Shown here piece after piece: positions 1 through 11,310 of a DNA stretch of 64,000 nt. This DNA comes from Jacaranda mimosifolia. Lineage: Eukaryota > Streptophyta > Magnoliopsida > Lamiales > Bignoniaceae. The stretch is taken from positions 31,302,369-31,366,368 of the forward strand of contig CM032127.1 of NCBI GenBank assembly GCA_018894105.1, read 5' to 3'. The notes beneath the pieces are model-generated. The model did not search any database. It saw nothing but the letters and a program-made list of their open reading frames with translations, and was not told the origin of the DNA. The number at the start of each line of letters is the position of its first letter. Within the stretch, counting starts at the first letter, position 1. The position numbers and the translations under genes were made by a program.

Positions 1-1364
1 AAGAAGCAACTCAATAAATTATTATTAGTCAATCAAAATAAGAGCATATTAAATGATTACAAGCAGAGTACAATCAGACAGAAAACAGTCAGATTACAAG
101 CGAATTGAATACAAAAAGACAAACAGATCATAATAGGAAATCAGAATATTTTCAGGCAGAACATACATTTTCAAATTTCAAGAGTATCTGTAGGAACTGG
201 CTCAGGAGTTGTGGCTGTCGGCTCGAATGGCCTGGGATCGTCTCAACCGGATCAATTCAAGAGGAATGGTCTATCTCAATCGAATCAATTCGGCCTGGAC
301 AACAACCCGATCTAGACCAATAAACTTATGCAACCTTATTGCTCCATGAACGATATACGAACAATCAGAATACAGTCAGAAAATAGAACAGAACTTGTCG
401 ATCAGATTTTCTTATCACAAGTTGTGGGCTTACGGCTTATCCTGCGCACCTAGAAAGGATTAACGTCCCAGGGCTTACAGCTTATCCCTCACACAGCAGG
501 GATTCAGGGCTTACGACTTATCCCATGCTCACACAGTAAGGATTAACATTCCCAAAATAACAGTACAGGCAGATAACAAACAGTCAAATAACTGATCGAA
601 CAAATAATAGTACAAACAGTGCAGAACAGTCCAGAAATGCCGACAAGGCAACAGATAACAGAACAAAACAGAACAGATAACAGACAGTAACAGATAACAG
701 ATCAGTACAGATAACAAATAGGAGTTCTGGGTGCCAAACAGACAAAAACAAAATTGATATCAAAGATAACTCTCACAGGGGTGTTCAAATCGGATAATAG
801 ATAAAATCAGAAATCAACACATTTCAGATTTCAAACAAACAGAGTACGGTATAGAAATAGAAAACCCACACAGGGGCTTATCACAATAATAGATAGTTAG
901 GAAGGGTACCAGATTGGCAGACCCTCACCTCTGTATTCTCAAAAAAGTTGTTGCCGCCTACAGATCTGCGAGACCCACTTCGTCGTCACCTAACCAAAGG
1001 AATAATCCATAATCACAATCCTTATTCAACCTCGATAACTTTCAATAATTACAATCTTACTATTAACCTTATATTGATCCCAAATCATCAACAATAGGTT
1101 AATTAGCTTAATAACCCAATTATTGCCATTAGGTCCCAAATTCATAAAATTAGGGTTTTCTCGTCTAATTAACTCGGTAATTCCTAATATTTTCAAAAGA
1201 TGATCAATTAGGTTTCCTAAAATTGTAAATCTCACCCCAAAACTTTCTAAATTTTGCAATCACATCCTTTATATTTCTTTTTCGAGCCCTAAAATCCGAC
1301 CAATCAATTTCCTATTTTTTCTCAATTCTTATTTTCCAAAATACCGAATTTTAGGGGTGTTACA
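1..1364 (-). repeat. Ty3/gypsy LTR, partial (cut by window edge)
   Basis: The right end reads ...TTAGGGGTGTTACA, so the minus strand begins TGTAACACCCC, a usual start for plant chromovirus-type LTRs. Blocks near 860-1000 (CACAGGGGCTTATCAC, a wording close to CAGATTGGCAGACCCTCAC, CGTCACCTAA) recur in the same order in the complete LTR at 3475-6397, so the two LTRs are related and share orientation. The stretch 410-530 holds imperfect repeats of GGGCTTACRRCTTATCC, and 540-720 is a low-complexity run of ATAACAGA/CAGT words. No internal region is seen, so it may be a solo LTR or the end of an element lying to the left. Small reading frames inside it look meaningless. Confidence 0.7.
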
Positions 1365-2555
1365 GGTGTAGCTTCAAGTCTTGGTTCCTTTTATTACTGT
1401 CTGGATAGGAACTATAGCAGGATCGATGGGCTTCATTTAAAATTTTCTTTTTCAAATAATCATTTCATGCAAATTCTACCTCAAAATTATGGAATTCATA
1501 AGTAATTTTCTCTTAAAAAAAATTAAATTATTAAATATTTTTGATAACCATAGAAAATAAAGATTAAAAAAATTATTAAATTATGTTTGGTAAATTAAAT
1601 ATGTTATAAAGGTTGTCATTTTAATAGAATAATGCTATTTCAAATTTTGTGGGTTAATCAAAATTCGACCTTAATAAAGCACTTGATACATGTATCCATA
1701 TATATATATATATACTTAGATAATAAAATACAAAAAAATACCTCCTAAATCATGGAGAAATAATAAAATATGATAAATATATAATAATATCATTAGTAAA
1801 GATTTTTCTTACTTATCATATCTTCAGGCCAATTCAAAATAAAGCAAAAATTTCAAGGACCTCCCTAGGCAAATAACAAAACATGTACTTCTATAGATAG
1901 GTGCCAAGCCCCATTGCCATTTCCACACAAAACTTCTCTTCTCTCTTAAGGCTGCCCAAAACCCAGTTTCAAACACTCCAAACCCTCATTCACTAGCCAT
2001 CAAAATTATAGCCAAATCCTCTTCAGCCCATCAAAAATCAAAATCCTCATAAAATTTCCCCAAAATTCCAGTCTCAAACTCTAGAATTTCTATCAAAATC
2101 AAGAAGAAACCCGCTAGTTTGTAGAACGGCTGCCCAAACTATAATTTTCAAAAAATAGAAAACCATCCCTCCGGCCACCTTATCACCCACACAAATATAC
2201 CATTAGAAATCTCTCTATCTATGTAAATTGTCGAGGTGGAATAGGATTTCAAAAATTATGCTGGAATCACACTTGAATTGCTGTCGAAATTGATATTACC
2301 ACACACAAGCAGAATAACAGGTGATATTGTTTTGCTTATAACTGGAGAAAGCACCATCCAATTAGAAAAGGGAACCATGGATTGATGAAGCCCTACGAGT
2401 GTAGATAATGTTAGAAGGTAGGATTCATTGAAATTGAATTTTGGCCTAAACGTGTAAAAACCGCAACCTGCCACCAAGACGCGACTCGGGTCAGAACTCA
2501 ACTTTGAATAGGAATTACTAAAGATCGACCCGTTTACCAATTTTCTTTCTGTTCT
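1365..2555 (+). repeat. Isolated, diverged monomer of the 12.6-52.5 kb array
   Basis: The sequence follows the array monomer in order: GGTGTAGCTTCAAGTCTTGG, the GGATCGATGGGCTTCATTT landmark (about 1420), AAGTAATTTTCTCTTAAAAA, a (TA)n run (about 1700), a TATA-like CTATAGATAG (1891), then GCTGCCCAAAACCCAG, the CGAGGTGGA block and the AAGATCGACCCGTTT block (about 2520). It differs from array copies at many sites, and lacks the roughly 30-bp CTTTTGGGTTTATAACATCCCATC piece near 1497. It is therefore an old copy that escaped homogenisation. It starts exactly where the LTR on the left ends, in the middle of the monomer, consistent with an LTR insertion into the repeat. Confidence 0.85.
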
Positions 2556-2827
2556 CTCATTCTGAGTGGAACTCCTCTCTGGAACTCAAGAGCTTTGCCT
2601 GATTTCTTCCCGCTATTATAGTGGGTTTTTTTCCTTCATCTTCCTGGTTTGCTTCCATTGTCCCTTTCTTGATTCCCCATCAGATTGTTCCTCTTTTTTT
2701 GTGTTCTTTTCCTTCTTTATTTCTAGTAACTGGCCCATCTACTCCCCTTTTATCCTTTTCCCCAACACTTTATCCCTCATCTTTTTACTCAATCGTGAGC
2801 AATTATTGCAATACCCATAATGCAATT
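2556..2827 (+). other. Pyrimidine-rich leader of the ORF1-like gene
   Basis: This 270-bp stretch lies between the stray array monomer and the first ATG of the ORF1-like pseudogene. It is rich in CTT/TTC words (2620-2770) and has no recognisable domain in any frame. It is most simply read as the 5' untranslated leader of the LINE-like element. The frames seen in it give Phe/Ser/Leu-rich peptides with no family resemblance. Confidence 0.4.
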
Positions 2828-3474
2828 ATGGGCAACAAAACTCAAGATACAAATCTGTCATTTGATTGCAATCCCAAAGAAACCATCCCCCAGCCTTCAA
2901 ATCCCACTACTAAAACCAATATTGCCATCATTGCTAGAGTCCTAAGTGATAAAGCATAAACCTTACTGCCCTTAGAAATATTCTAATCCAAGTTTGGAGT
3001 CCTAGGAGTAAAGTGATATCAAACAACTTGGGGAAAAATACAATTGCCTTTATTTTTGAAGATGACAGATACTATAACAAGGTTTGGGAATCGGCTCCAT
3101 GGAATTTCAACAGAAACCATATTGTCATACAAAAATGGACTGATGACAAAGCTTTTCAAGAAGTTGATCTTTCAAAGACTCGCATCTGGGTAAGAGCTTT
3201 TAATATTCCTATCCGTCTTGTTAACCACGAAACCGCAAGAAAAATTGGAGATGCTGTTGGATGCTTCATCAAAATAGACCTTTATTCAGATACCCACCCC
3301 TGCAAAGTGGCCGTGTGTATTGGAGTAGAGGTGGATATTTCTAGACCACTCCAGCACTATTTCTTTCTTGACAAAGGGAATGGAGAGGAAATCTTAGTGG
3401 AAATTCGCTATGAAAGGCTTGGAGAATTTTGTTTCTATTGTGGCATCATTGGCCACAAGGTACAAAATTGCAAG
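2828..3474 (+). pseudogene. LINE ORF1-like DUF4283 / CCHC zinc-knuckle protein, broken
   Basis: The reading starts at an ATG at 2828 and runs to a stop at 2957. Homologous sequence resumes in another frame by about 2963 and stays open from 3013, so there is one frameshift. The second part has the DUF4283 pattern (APWNFNRNHIVIQKW, then RIWVRAFNIPIRL) followed by a CCHC knuckle, CFYCGIIGHKVQNC, near 3430-3470. This domain pair is typical of ORF1 (the RNA-binding protein) of plant L1-type LINEs and of related domesticated or captured copies. Just after the knuckle the frame runs into the LTR of the next element at 3475. The expected ORF2 (endonuclease/RT) is absent from the window. Confidence 0.75.
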
Positions 3475-4104
3475 TGTAGCACCCCCACTCGGGATATCAC
3501 CCAAATGCTAGAATGCCACTCAAATCAATCCTATAACATACAATAACATATCTGATAGGCCCATAAATTTTTTTCCAAAACTCTCCAATAAACCACAGTG
3601 ATCACAACTCACGGCATGCTTTAACTTAATACAATAATATCAGAGTGTGGAAGTCATACTAATAACCCATTGTCATTCAAAATAGATATCAACATAAGAA
3701 ATATTATACATACATGCCAAAAGTCTCATACTCTTCCTGACATATCACATCGTTTCTAATATCCATACATATTAAATGGTGAATTCATATATGAACATAC
3801 ATTCACCAAACTTAATACAAAATGTCAGGCCATAACTCTCAGTCCAAGCCTCCAGTCTCATACTTATCTGAAAGGCAATAAACGATACGAGGGTGAGTCA
3901 TAAGGACTCAGTGAGGAATAAGGCAAAGCAATGGATGGCTGTCTAGAGTCAATAATAACAATGAAGCTCGATAACACGAAACTGTGGAAGCTCAAAACAA
4001 GCTAGAATGAAGATAATGAACATTTTTCAAACAATAACAATTGTCAGGTCGGGATGCTGTAATCGTCAGCTCAAAAGGCCCGGGATCATCTCGATTGATG
4101 CTGC

Positions 4105-4176
4105 TCGGGAGGTTTAGAGCATCTCAACCGATCACAGTCGGGAGGTTTAGAGCATCTCAACCGATCACAGTCGGGA
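4105..4176. repeat. 33-bp tandem duplication inside the LTR
   Basis: Two exact 33-bp copies, TCGGGAGGTTTAGAGCATCT plus 13 more bases, lie at 4105-4137 and 4138-4170, followed by the start of a third. It is a simple replication-slippage repeat inside the LTR. Confidence 0.85.
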
Positions 4177-4373
4177 GGGAATACAGACAGACTCAGTTGG
4201 CTTGGCTTCAGCCCGATCCAGATTGGAAACTCACTCCAGCCTTATTGCTCCACGAGCTAAAACAATTTAAGAGTGCAAACCCAACAGACTATGCATATCA
4301 AATAAAAATAATTATGCATATAAGATTTTCCTTATGCCTCGATAATAGTACAATCGATCAATCAATAACAATT

Positions 4374-4492
4374 TAGTGGCACGAGTAGGACAGCTCGGTA
4401 ATAACAATAGCACAAGCATGACAGCTTGGTAACAACAGTGGCACAAGCACGACGACTTGGCAAAACAATAGCACAAGCATAACAGCTTGGGA
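4374..4492. repeat. Imperfect tandem repeat, about 30-35 bp, four copies
   Basis: The words GCACGAGTAGGACAGCTCGG, GCACAAGCATGACAGCTTGG, GCACAAGCACGACGACTTGG and GCACAAGCATAACAGCTTGG follow one another, separated by short ATAACAATA spacers. Length-variable repeats of this kind are common in plant LTRs. Confidence 0.7.
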
Positions 4493-6397
4493 AGGCTCTC
4501 TGCTCAACAATTCTCCTGTATCATTTTCTATCAATATTTTGAACGATCAATTGCCAACATGGCAAAGTAATTGAACAATGATGCCAACACGGCAAATCCA
4601 CGATATACGGATCAATTAAGGAAATCAATACGATATTTAACACTCAAAACACCAATTCAATAGGAATGATATAGTAACATTGTGAAAAGTTCATGGCGCC
4701 AGAACAGTAAATCAGTGTGTTCAGAATGATTTTAAAGAAAACACAGGCCACTCAGCTGCAAAGTTCAATTTTCAAAAAAAGAAATCACTTTTCACAAAGC
4801 TTCATAGAAGCCGATATGGACAGTCATTTTCAATAAAACGGAACAAATATCAATCAATTTCAAATCAAAAGAACCTCACAGGTTCGAGAATCAATAACAA
4901 ATTACGATAGATATCAATAGCAGAACCTAACAAGCTCAACGATAACTATAGATTAGGCTCAAACAAATCGAGAAGCAATCGGTAGAACCCTCACAGGGGT
5001 AACAATAATCAACAGAGTACGATAAACAAAGTAATACTAACCCTCATAGGGGTTTATCACGGAATCAAAAGGTACAAAGGTTGCCAAATTGGTGGATCCT
5101 CATTGGTCACCAGGCCCCAAGTCCTCGTCACCTAATAAGATAATACGATTCAGTTCTTAACTTACCCATTTAACCCTTATAACACATGCTAATCAATAAT
5201 AACAATCCAACTTTTTATAACATCCCAAATTTTTTTACCTAAGTCGCCATAACACAAATTTAGGGTTTTCTATACTTAATAAGCCATCTAACCTATAGTT
5301 CACATGAAATAATACCATATCGAATTCAATAAACTTAATTATCATGCATGAACGTTCAAATCTTATGCATGGTTGTTCTGATCTATCATTTCCTTCATTA
5401 TCCTCCAAAATACAAGATTTGAATAAGGAATACATGTATACAAATACATGAAACAATCTAAATTTCATTTTCAGACAATTACCCAAATATTGAGTTATCA
5501 AAAAAGAGAAACGATGATCAGCCTTCATGCATGTCTTCTCCTCGATGAGACGAATATTCTGTCCGGTCATCACTACCGAAAACTTCTGAAACTTCTGAAA
5601 TCGCCACCAAAACTGCTCCTCAACCCCATGAATCCAATGCTCCAATTGCTTTTTCAATCCAACACCGGGAAGACCCTCAAATTGCCAGAAAATAATAGCT
5701 CTGCCACCAATACCACCGTGCAATTTTTGTGGAGTTTCTCCCTCTACGGTGGTCCGTTCAACGATCCGAGACTACTGGAGTGATCCTTGAGCTGAGCCCG
5801 ATAGAACGGTACTGATTTTGGCAGCCAAAAGTTGCCAAAATAATAACCCATTTTCTCTTCCATTTCAGTCAGTCCTCCTCAAGTTCGCCGGTTTTCTCAC
5901 CAGAAATGGCCTAGGTTTGGTGGTTTCCGAGTTTAGGGTGGTTGGGTGATGGTGAATGTTGGTTGATATAGGGTGGTTCAAGGTGGAGTTCAGTGTTGTT
6001 GGTGGTGAAGAGATGGTGTGTATACGGTGGTGAAGATGATGAATGGAGGGGGAGGAAATGGAAAAAGAAAAAACTTATTTTTATTATTAAATTTTTTCAT
6101 AATCACAATTGAGCCCACAGAATTTCTACTGGTCATACTTAAGTCCTTCAATTCAGAACTTACCTCAAATGAGTCATAGAATTAAATGATGGTTTCACAT
6201 TGAATCCAAATCTAATAAAATTTCAAAAATTAACCCCTATTAAAAATAAAATGATGAAATTTAATCCTCTAAATCTATATTTAAACCCACGAATTAACAA
6301 AATATATATATATATTTATTAGTTTAGATATTATCTTAATTATTAATTTTGGAAAAATTCAAAATTATTATTAAAATAAAATTCTAGGGATGTTACA

Positions 6398-6415
6398 ATC
6401 CCCCTCTCTTAAAGG
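6398..6415 (-). other. Polypurine tract of the 3.5-12.6 kb element
   Basis: The minus strand reads CCTTTAAGAGAGGGGGAT directly before the LTR start TGTAACATCC. A purine run touching the 3' LTR is where plus-strand DNA synthesis is primed in LTR retrotransposons. It fixes the element's orientation and the LTR boundary at 6397. Confidence 0.9.
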
Positions 6416-6424
6416 AATCCGGTC

Positions 6425-6870
6425 CCCCAGATTCTCACCTGAATACTGAAAAAGACCGGGATATTGTTGGCACATAACTTCTTCAAGCTGCCAAGTTGCT
6501 TCTTCAACATTATGGTTTCGCCAAAGGACTTTTACTTGAGGAATAGATTCCTCAATTCCCGAAATATTTGATCCACAATTTTGACCGGTTGTTCTTCATA
6601 TATAAGATCACTCTGCAGAGACATACTAGTATAGGGAATGATATGAGAGGGGTCAGGATGATACGTTTGAAGTTGTGATACGTGGAAAACATCATGAATG
6701 CCCGTCACGTCAGGAGGTAACTCTAATCGATATGCTACTGATCCGATTCTTTCGCATATTCGATAGGGTCTAATATATCTAGGGGTAAGTTCTCCACCTT
6801 TTTTGATTCTTCGAGTACCCTTCCTTGGAAATTTTTTAAGAAATACCTGATCACCGACTTCAAATTCCAA
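6425..6870 (-). pseudogene. Pol C-terminus: integrase C-terminal domain and chromodomain-like tail
   Basis: From 6870 downwards the frame reads FEVGDQVFLKKFPRKGTRR, then LTPRYIRPYRICERIGSVAY and FHVSQLQTYHPDPSHIIPY. This is the usual GPY/F-like C-terminal region of Ty3 integrases, ending in the HDVFHVSQL motif. The frame breaks near 6535. Continuing in another frame, 6530-6430 encodes VKVLWRNHNVEEATWQLEE, the core of the degenerate chromodomain that marks chromoviruses, where it is thought to guide integration into heterochromatin. The single frameshift separates the two halves. Confidence 0.85.
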
Positions 6871-7700
6871 ATCCCTTCTTCTCTTATCTGCATGACTTTT
6901 TTATCTGTCTTGTGCAGTTCTCATTCTCTGCTTAATGATCTGTGTTTTTTCAATAGTCTCCTGGATCAGTTCAGGTCTTATGGTTTCCAAAGACTAAAGT
7001 TTATTGCTCTTATATTCCTCAAGATCCTAATGTAGTGGAGATCGACACTTTCTGCCATATAGATCTTCATACAGAGCCATCTGAATTGTTGTTTGATAAC
7101 TATTATTGTATGTAAATTCAACCAGAGGTAGATGTCGATCCAACTTTTACTAAAATCCAAAACACATGCGCGTAACATATCCTCCAAAAATTGTATAGTT
7201 CTTTTCAATTGTCCATCCGTTTGAGGGTGAACAGCGGAACTGAAATACAACCTCATGCCTAGATGTTCCTGCAGGGCCTTCCAAAGTCTCGATGTGAACT
7301 TGGGATCCCGATCAGACACGATACTAACTGGAATTCCATGCAACCTGACTATCTCCTTAATATATACTTCAGCCAATTTCTCGACTACCCATATACTATT
7401 TTATCCACCTTGAACTACTGGCTGTAATGATTTGTTCCCATTTCCAATCTGGTATTGGGAGTAGCTGAAGTAATCCTAACGGTCGCTAGTGTTCTGCCTT
7501 TACTAACTGATAGGTTAGACATCTTCGTACATATTCAGTGACATCTTTCTTCATTCCGTTCCACCAAAACTGTTTTCTCAAGTCTCGGTACATTTTGGTA
7601 CCTCCAGGATGGATTGGAAACCTTGATTTGTGTGCCTCTTCCAATAATCTTGCTCTTAATTCTTCAGGCACGCAAATTCTCTAACGAAACAAAATAGTAC
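6871..7700 (-). pseudogene. Ty3-type integrase, inactive
   Basis: The N-terminal zinc-binding (HHCC) region lies at about 7671-7486: EEAHKSRFPIHPGGTKMYRD followed by RRCLTYQ. The second zinc-ligand Cys is Tyr here (TAT for TGT). The core follows at 7376-6978 with VSIVSDRDPKFTSRLW and SSAVHPQTDGQLKRTIQFLE. In the family that last motif is usually GQSER, so the catalytic Glu of the DD35E triad is Lys (AAA). Between 7480 and 7380 the first-Asp region is frameshifted and shortened. Three separate lesions therefore remove zinc binding and catalysis. Both substitutions are G-to-A on the sense strand, as expected from deamination of methylated DNA. Confidence 0.85.
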
Positions 7701-7812
7701 CTTGACTGTCGGTGCTGAATTCTGATTCCCCAAACTTCTTGAATATTTTATTCTTTTCAAATAGCCATTTATCATTAGTTTGAGCCTGCTGTATTTTTGC
7801 ATGCAATTCTGA

Positions 7813-9447
7813 TTACACGTTTACTCTCGCAAGCCAAACTTTTTGTTTCATTCTCATCACTCCATCTGACTGTTGAACCTTCATCTTTGTTCCTGTCAAA
7901 TGAGCTAATCCAACTCCACAACTCAGTGCATCCGCTACCACATTGGCTTTTCCTGGGTGGTATGAAATTGAAAAATCATAATCCTCAAGGAATTCCACCC
8001 ATCGTCGTTGCCTCATATTCAAATATTTTTGATAGCGTAGACACTTGAGACTCTTATGATTAGTATATACTTCAAATATGGCCCCATATAAATAATGTCT
8101 CCATTTAGATAAAGCGAATATCACCGCAGCTAACTCCAAATCATGAGTTGGGTAATTCCCTTCATGTGGTTTAAGTTTCCAAGACACATAAGCAATAACA
8201 CGTCCTCTTTGCATCAGTACATATCCCAATCCTTCCTTGGAAGCGTCTGTATAAACCACAAAGTCTTTTAACCTATCAGGCAAGGCTAAAACCGGGGCTG
8301 TGACTAGCCGAATCTTTAGCTCTTGGAAGTTCTGTTCACATTCTTCATTCCAGTCAAAGGGTTGATTCTTTTGGGTAAACTTAGTCAAGGGACTGGCTAT
8401 TTTAGAGAAGTCTTGAACAAATCTTCGATAATAACCAGCTAAACCCAAAAAACTACGAACTTCTGTAACATTTTCAAGTCTCTTCCAATTAGTTATTGCC
8501 TTTACCTTGGAGGGATCAACTTCTACTCCATTCTGAGAAATGATATGTCCAAGAAATGTTACTTGTTCTATCCAGAACTCGCATTTACTAAACTTAGCAT
8601 ATAACTGATGCTCCTTCAAAGTTCTAAGTACTAAGTGTAAATGCTTTGCATGCTCTTCTCTAGTCTTCGAATATACCAAGATGTCATCTATGAAGATAAT
8701 GAAAAATTGGTCTAGATATGGTTGAAATACTCGATGTATCATATCCATAAATGCTATTGGAGCATTGGTCAAATCAAAAGGCATCACCACAAATTCAAAA
8801 TGACCATACCGGGAATTGAAGGCAGTTTTCGGTATATCCTCTTCTCTGATGTTTAACTGGTAATACCCTTGCCTTAAATCCAATTTTGAAAAGATTGTAG
8901 CCCCTTGTAACAAATCAAATAACTCTTCTATGTGTGGTAGGGGATACTTATTTTTAATTGTGACCTTATTGAGCTCCTATAATCAATGCACATTCTCAGA
9001 GATCCATCTTTTTTCTTAACAAACAACACTGGGGCTCTCAAAGGAGAAGTGCTTGGTCTAATAAACTTTTTTCTCCAACAGCTCCTGAAGTTGCTCCTTT
9101 AACTCCTTCAACTCTGCTGGAGCCATTCTGTAGGGAGTTTTTGATATAGACTCTGCTCCTGGTAGAGTTTGAATAACAAATTCTATTTCTCTATCAAGAG
9201 GAGGTATTGAATTCAGCTCTTCTAGAAATACTTCAAGATACTTAGCCACTATATCCACTTCTTCCAACTTTGCGGTATCTCGAGGCTTATTTATGAGATA
9301 AGCTAAGAATCCTTGTCCACCTTCCTTGAGAATTCTTTCTACCTCCAATGCGGATATTAGTGACAACGAGGTAGTTTTATCCAAGGTGGAGTGATTAGAT
9401 ATCGGCATTTTACCTCCAAGTGTGATACTTTTTGTGTAACAGTTCAT
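7813..9447 (-). pseudogene. Reverse transcriptase and RNase H of the Ty3 element
   Basis: The RT N-terminal side is at 9447-9058 (protease-RT linker with PPLDREIEFVIQTLPGAE and [19 protein letters not shown]). It is frameshifted near 9060 and again near 8970. The main frame 8913-7813 continues with [25 protein letters not shown], the polymerase active site FIDDILVYS, and the FLGHIIS and [13 protein letters not shown] motifs. RNase H follows with [15 protein letters not shown] (first Asp) and [10 protein letters not shown] (Glu). The motif usually written YTDHKSL reads YTNHKSLK, so the third catalytic Asp is Asn. The domain ends with [14 protein letters not shown]. The polymerase core is well kept, but frameshifts prevent a full polyprotein. 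Confidence 0.9.
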
Positions 9448-9534
9448 TTGCGCCTAATGTTTATATAACCAATCCATTCAAAAATCAGATCATATCCCTA
9501 AAGAGGCATCTATATAAGGTTAGCCGAATATATC

Positions 9535-10015
9535 TCATCTCCTATCAGCACTGGACAATCCCGGTACATTATATCTGTGGTCAAACTTTACCCTAGTGGA
9601 ATCAAAAATCTCTATTTGATAGGTCATAGTTTCTGGTTGTTTGCTCAATTTTTGAGAAAAAGTAGAAAATACAAAGGAATGAGATGCACCAGGATCATAT
9701 AAGGCATTACCAAAAATACCAGTTATGGAGACCATACCTTCAACTACCTCATTTGGGCTAGGTGCGTCTTCTTCAGTTAAAGCATATGCGCGAGCCTGAA
9801 CCTTTTGTTTGCCTTTAGCACCCACCACTTGTTTCTCTTTAGCTGCTATGGTCGGGGCTTCCCTTCTAGGACAGTTTTTTAAGAAATGTTGGTCACTGCC
9901 ACATCTCAGACACTTCCCTTGTTTCAACCAGCAAGTAGCCTCTTCATGTCCTGATCTACCACAATATCCACACTGTCGTTGTGTGTCTAGTTGAGATTTC
10001 TACCAGACTGGGGTA
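9535..10015 (-). pseudogene. Gag zinc knuckles and aspartic protease
   Basis: One open stretch encodes two adjacent CCHC knuckles, CGYCGRSGHEEATC (about 9970-9930) and CLRCGSDQHFLKNC (about 9915-9875). These bind genomic RNA during packaging. After a basic/acidic linker comes FGNALYDPGASHSFVFSTF (about 9710-9655), the retropepsin active site in its usual Ty3 form D-[PS]-G-A-[ST]-H. The frame stops near 9535, before the usual end of the protease domain (the AMDWL-type region is missing). About 90 bp then separate it from the RT linker. Confidence 0.85.
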
Positions 10016-10930
10016 CACGAGATAGTGAATTCCCAATCTATAAACAAGGCTATTTTCTTCCCGACCTGCTTTGTCCTCCATGATATGGCCTATTCTTTCG
10101 AGTTATGTCCTCGATCCTTCGAATGTCTTGGAGTTCTAACTCCAGTTGTAGAGCTTTACTGATCGCCACATTATATAGTTTTGGTATATAACAAAGAGCT
10201 AATCCACGTATAAATTATGGTCGTATCCTTGAATAAATTACCATGTTTGTCGACTTTCATCTTCTAATAATGTAAGGAGCGTACTAAATCAATCGACTGT
10301 AGGCAGCATCATACTAACTAATGGTTTGCCCTCCTTGTATCAAGTTCATAAACTCTCTTTCCTACGACTGCTTAACTACCAGCGGAACATATTTGCCCGT
10401 AAATTCACCGGTAAAATTTGCCCAAGTCCGTTGGGTTCCTACTGTAGTCCATCTTCAGTCAACCATGTTCCACCAACTGCGTTCAAGACGAGCTAATAGG
10501 AAAGCAGCAAAATGAACCTTTTGCTCATCCAAATAGTGAAGAGTTTCAAATATGTTATCCATATTATCTAACCACTCTTCTGCTTTTCTGTCATCAGGTT
10601 TTCCTGAAAACTTAGGAGGTTAGAATCGTAAGAATCTCTCCGAAGCTCGATCATCAACAACCTCATGAACTACTCTCGCCCTTCCTCCTCTTGCATGCCC
10701 ACGTGGCTGTTGCCTAAGCCCCTTTGAATTTCTAGGTTCAGTAGGTTGACCTATAGGCGACTGACCATCCAAATTTGTCTGTGAAACTTCCTCTTCATTC
10801 CAAGGTTGCTGATATATAGGGGCTTCTCATCTAAGGTTTCGAGCCACATTAGGTCTCCTTCCAATTGGCCTTCCCTTACGACCCAGTAAATACTCAAGCA
10901 TGAGACGCCATCGCCTTTATTAAATACTCA
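10016..10930 (-). pseudogene. Gag capsid region, heavily decayed
   Basis: Minus-strand translation gives capsid motifs broken by stops: GHARGGRARVVHEVV (about 10700-10660), then PPKFSGKPDDRKAEEWLDN (about 10620-10563), which is the classic start of the retrotransposon gag domain. KVHFAAFLLARLERSWW and a YVPLVVKQ-like segment follow. There are stops near 10620, 10435, 10370 and beyond. Below about 10330 the similarity becomes weak up to the knuckles. No start codon is assignable. Confidence 0.75.
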
Positions 10931-11310
10931 AGCATGAATCATCAATTCATGAGTAATTCTCAATCATTAATAAATTCTGAAAATTTCAAAATTTTTTAAA
11001 GAAAAACCTATATAATACCACACACCATATAGTTCATAATAACAGGTGGAAATTTCATTTATAAAATAAGTTAGCATTAGCAGTTACGATAGTATGTACA
11101 AGTCAAAATTCAAAATTTCAAAAAGTTGCTAAACTATATGCCAGGTCTTGGAAAATGACCGGACTAATGTGAGAGATCACTCATCGCCTGCAAGCTACAA
11201 GCTCGTACTAACCTACCTAGGTCATACCGATAGTCTATATACATAAAAGTGTCATATCTAGGCCTACTACCATTTATATACACAAAAGCCCACATCTTAG
11301 TTAGAAATAC
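10931..11310. other. Spacer between gag and the extra ORF
   Basis: This 380-bp AT-rich spacer lies inside the retrotransposon. It has no convincing frame, promoter or known motif. It holds a short direct repeat, AAATACTCAAGCATGA, at about 10887 and 10923. Confidence 0.5.

Larger units (their letters stand above)
3475..6397 (-). repeat. Complete 3' LTR (about 2.9 kb)
   Basis: On the minus strand it starts TGTAACATCCCTAG and ends GGGGGTGCTACA, giving TG...CA termini. It is bounded inward by a polypurine tract and outward by the interrupted ORF1-like gene. The outer 220 bp match the 5' LTR remnant at 12360-12580. A length of 2.9 kb is long but usual for Del/Tekay-type chromoviruses. A 162-codon frame inside it (5235-5723) shows no known domain and is probably chance. 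Confidence 0.9.

Noticed and set aside
529..717. Cys/Leu-rich minus-strand frame in the leftmost LTR
   Set aside because: It derives from a low-complexity ATAACAGA/CAGT repeat and shows no protein family.
2256..2540. Minus-strand frame shared in part by 2256-2540, 13075-13326, 15806-16021 and 51540-51749
   Set aside because: Similar because the DNA is the same repeat. Start positions and reading frames differ between copies and there is no recognisable domain. I cannot exclude a decayed exon but cannot support one.
5235..5723. 162-codon minus-strand frame inside the 3' LTR
   Set aside because: No domain or motif; LTRs of this length often contain chance frames; the matching part of the 5' LTR is lost, so conservation cannot be judged.
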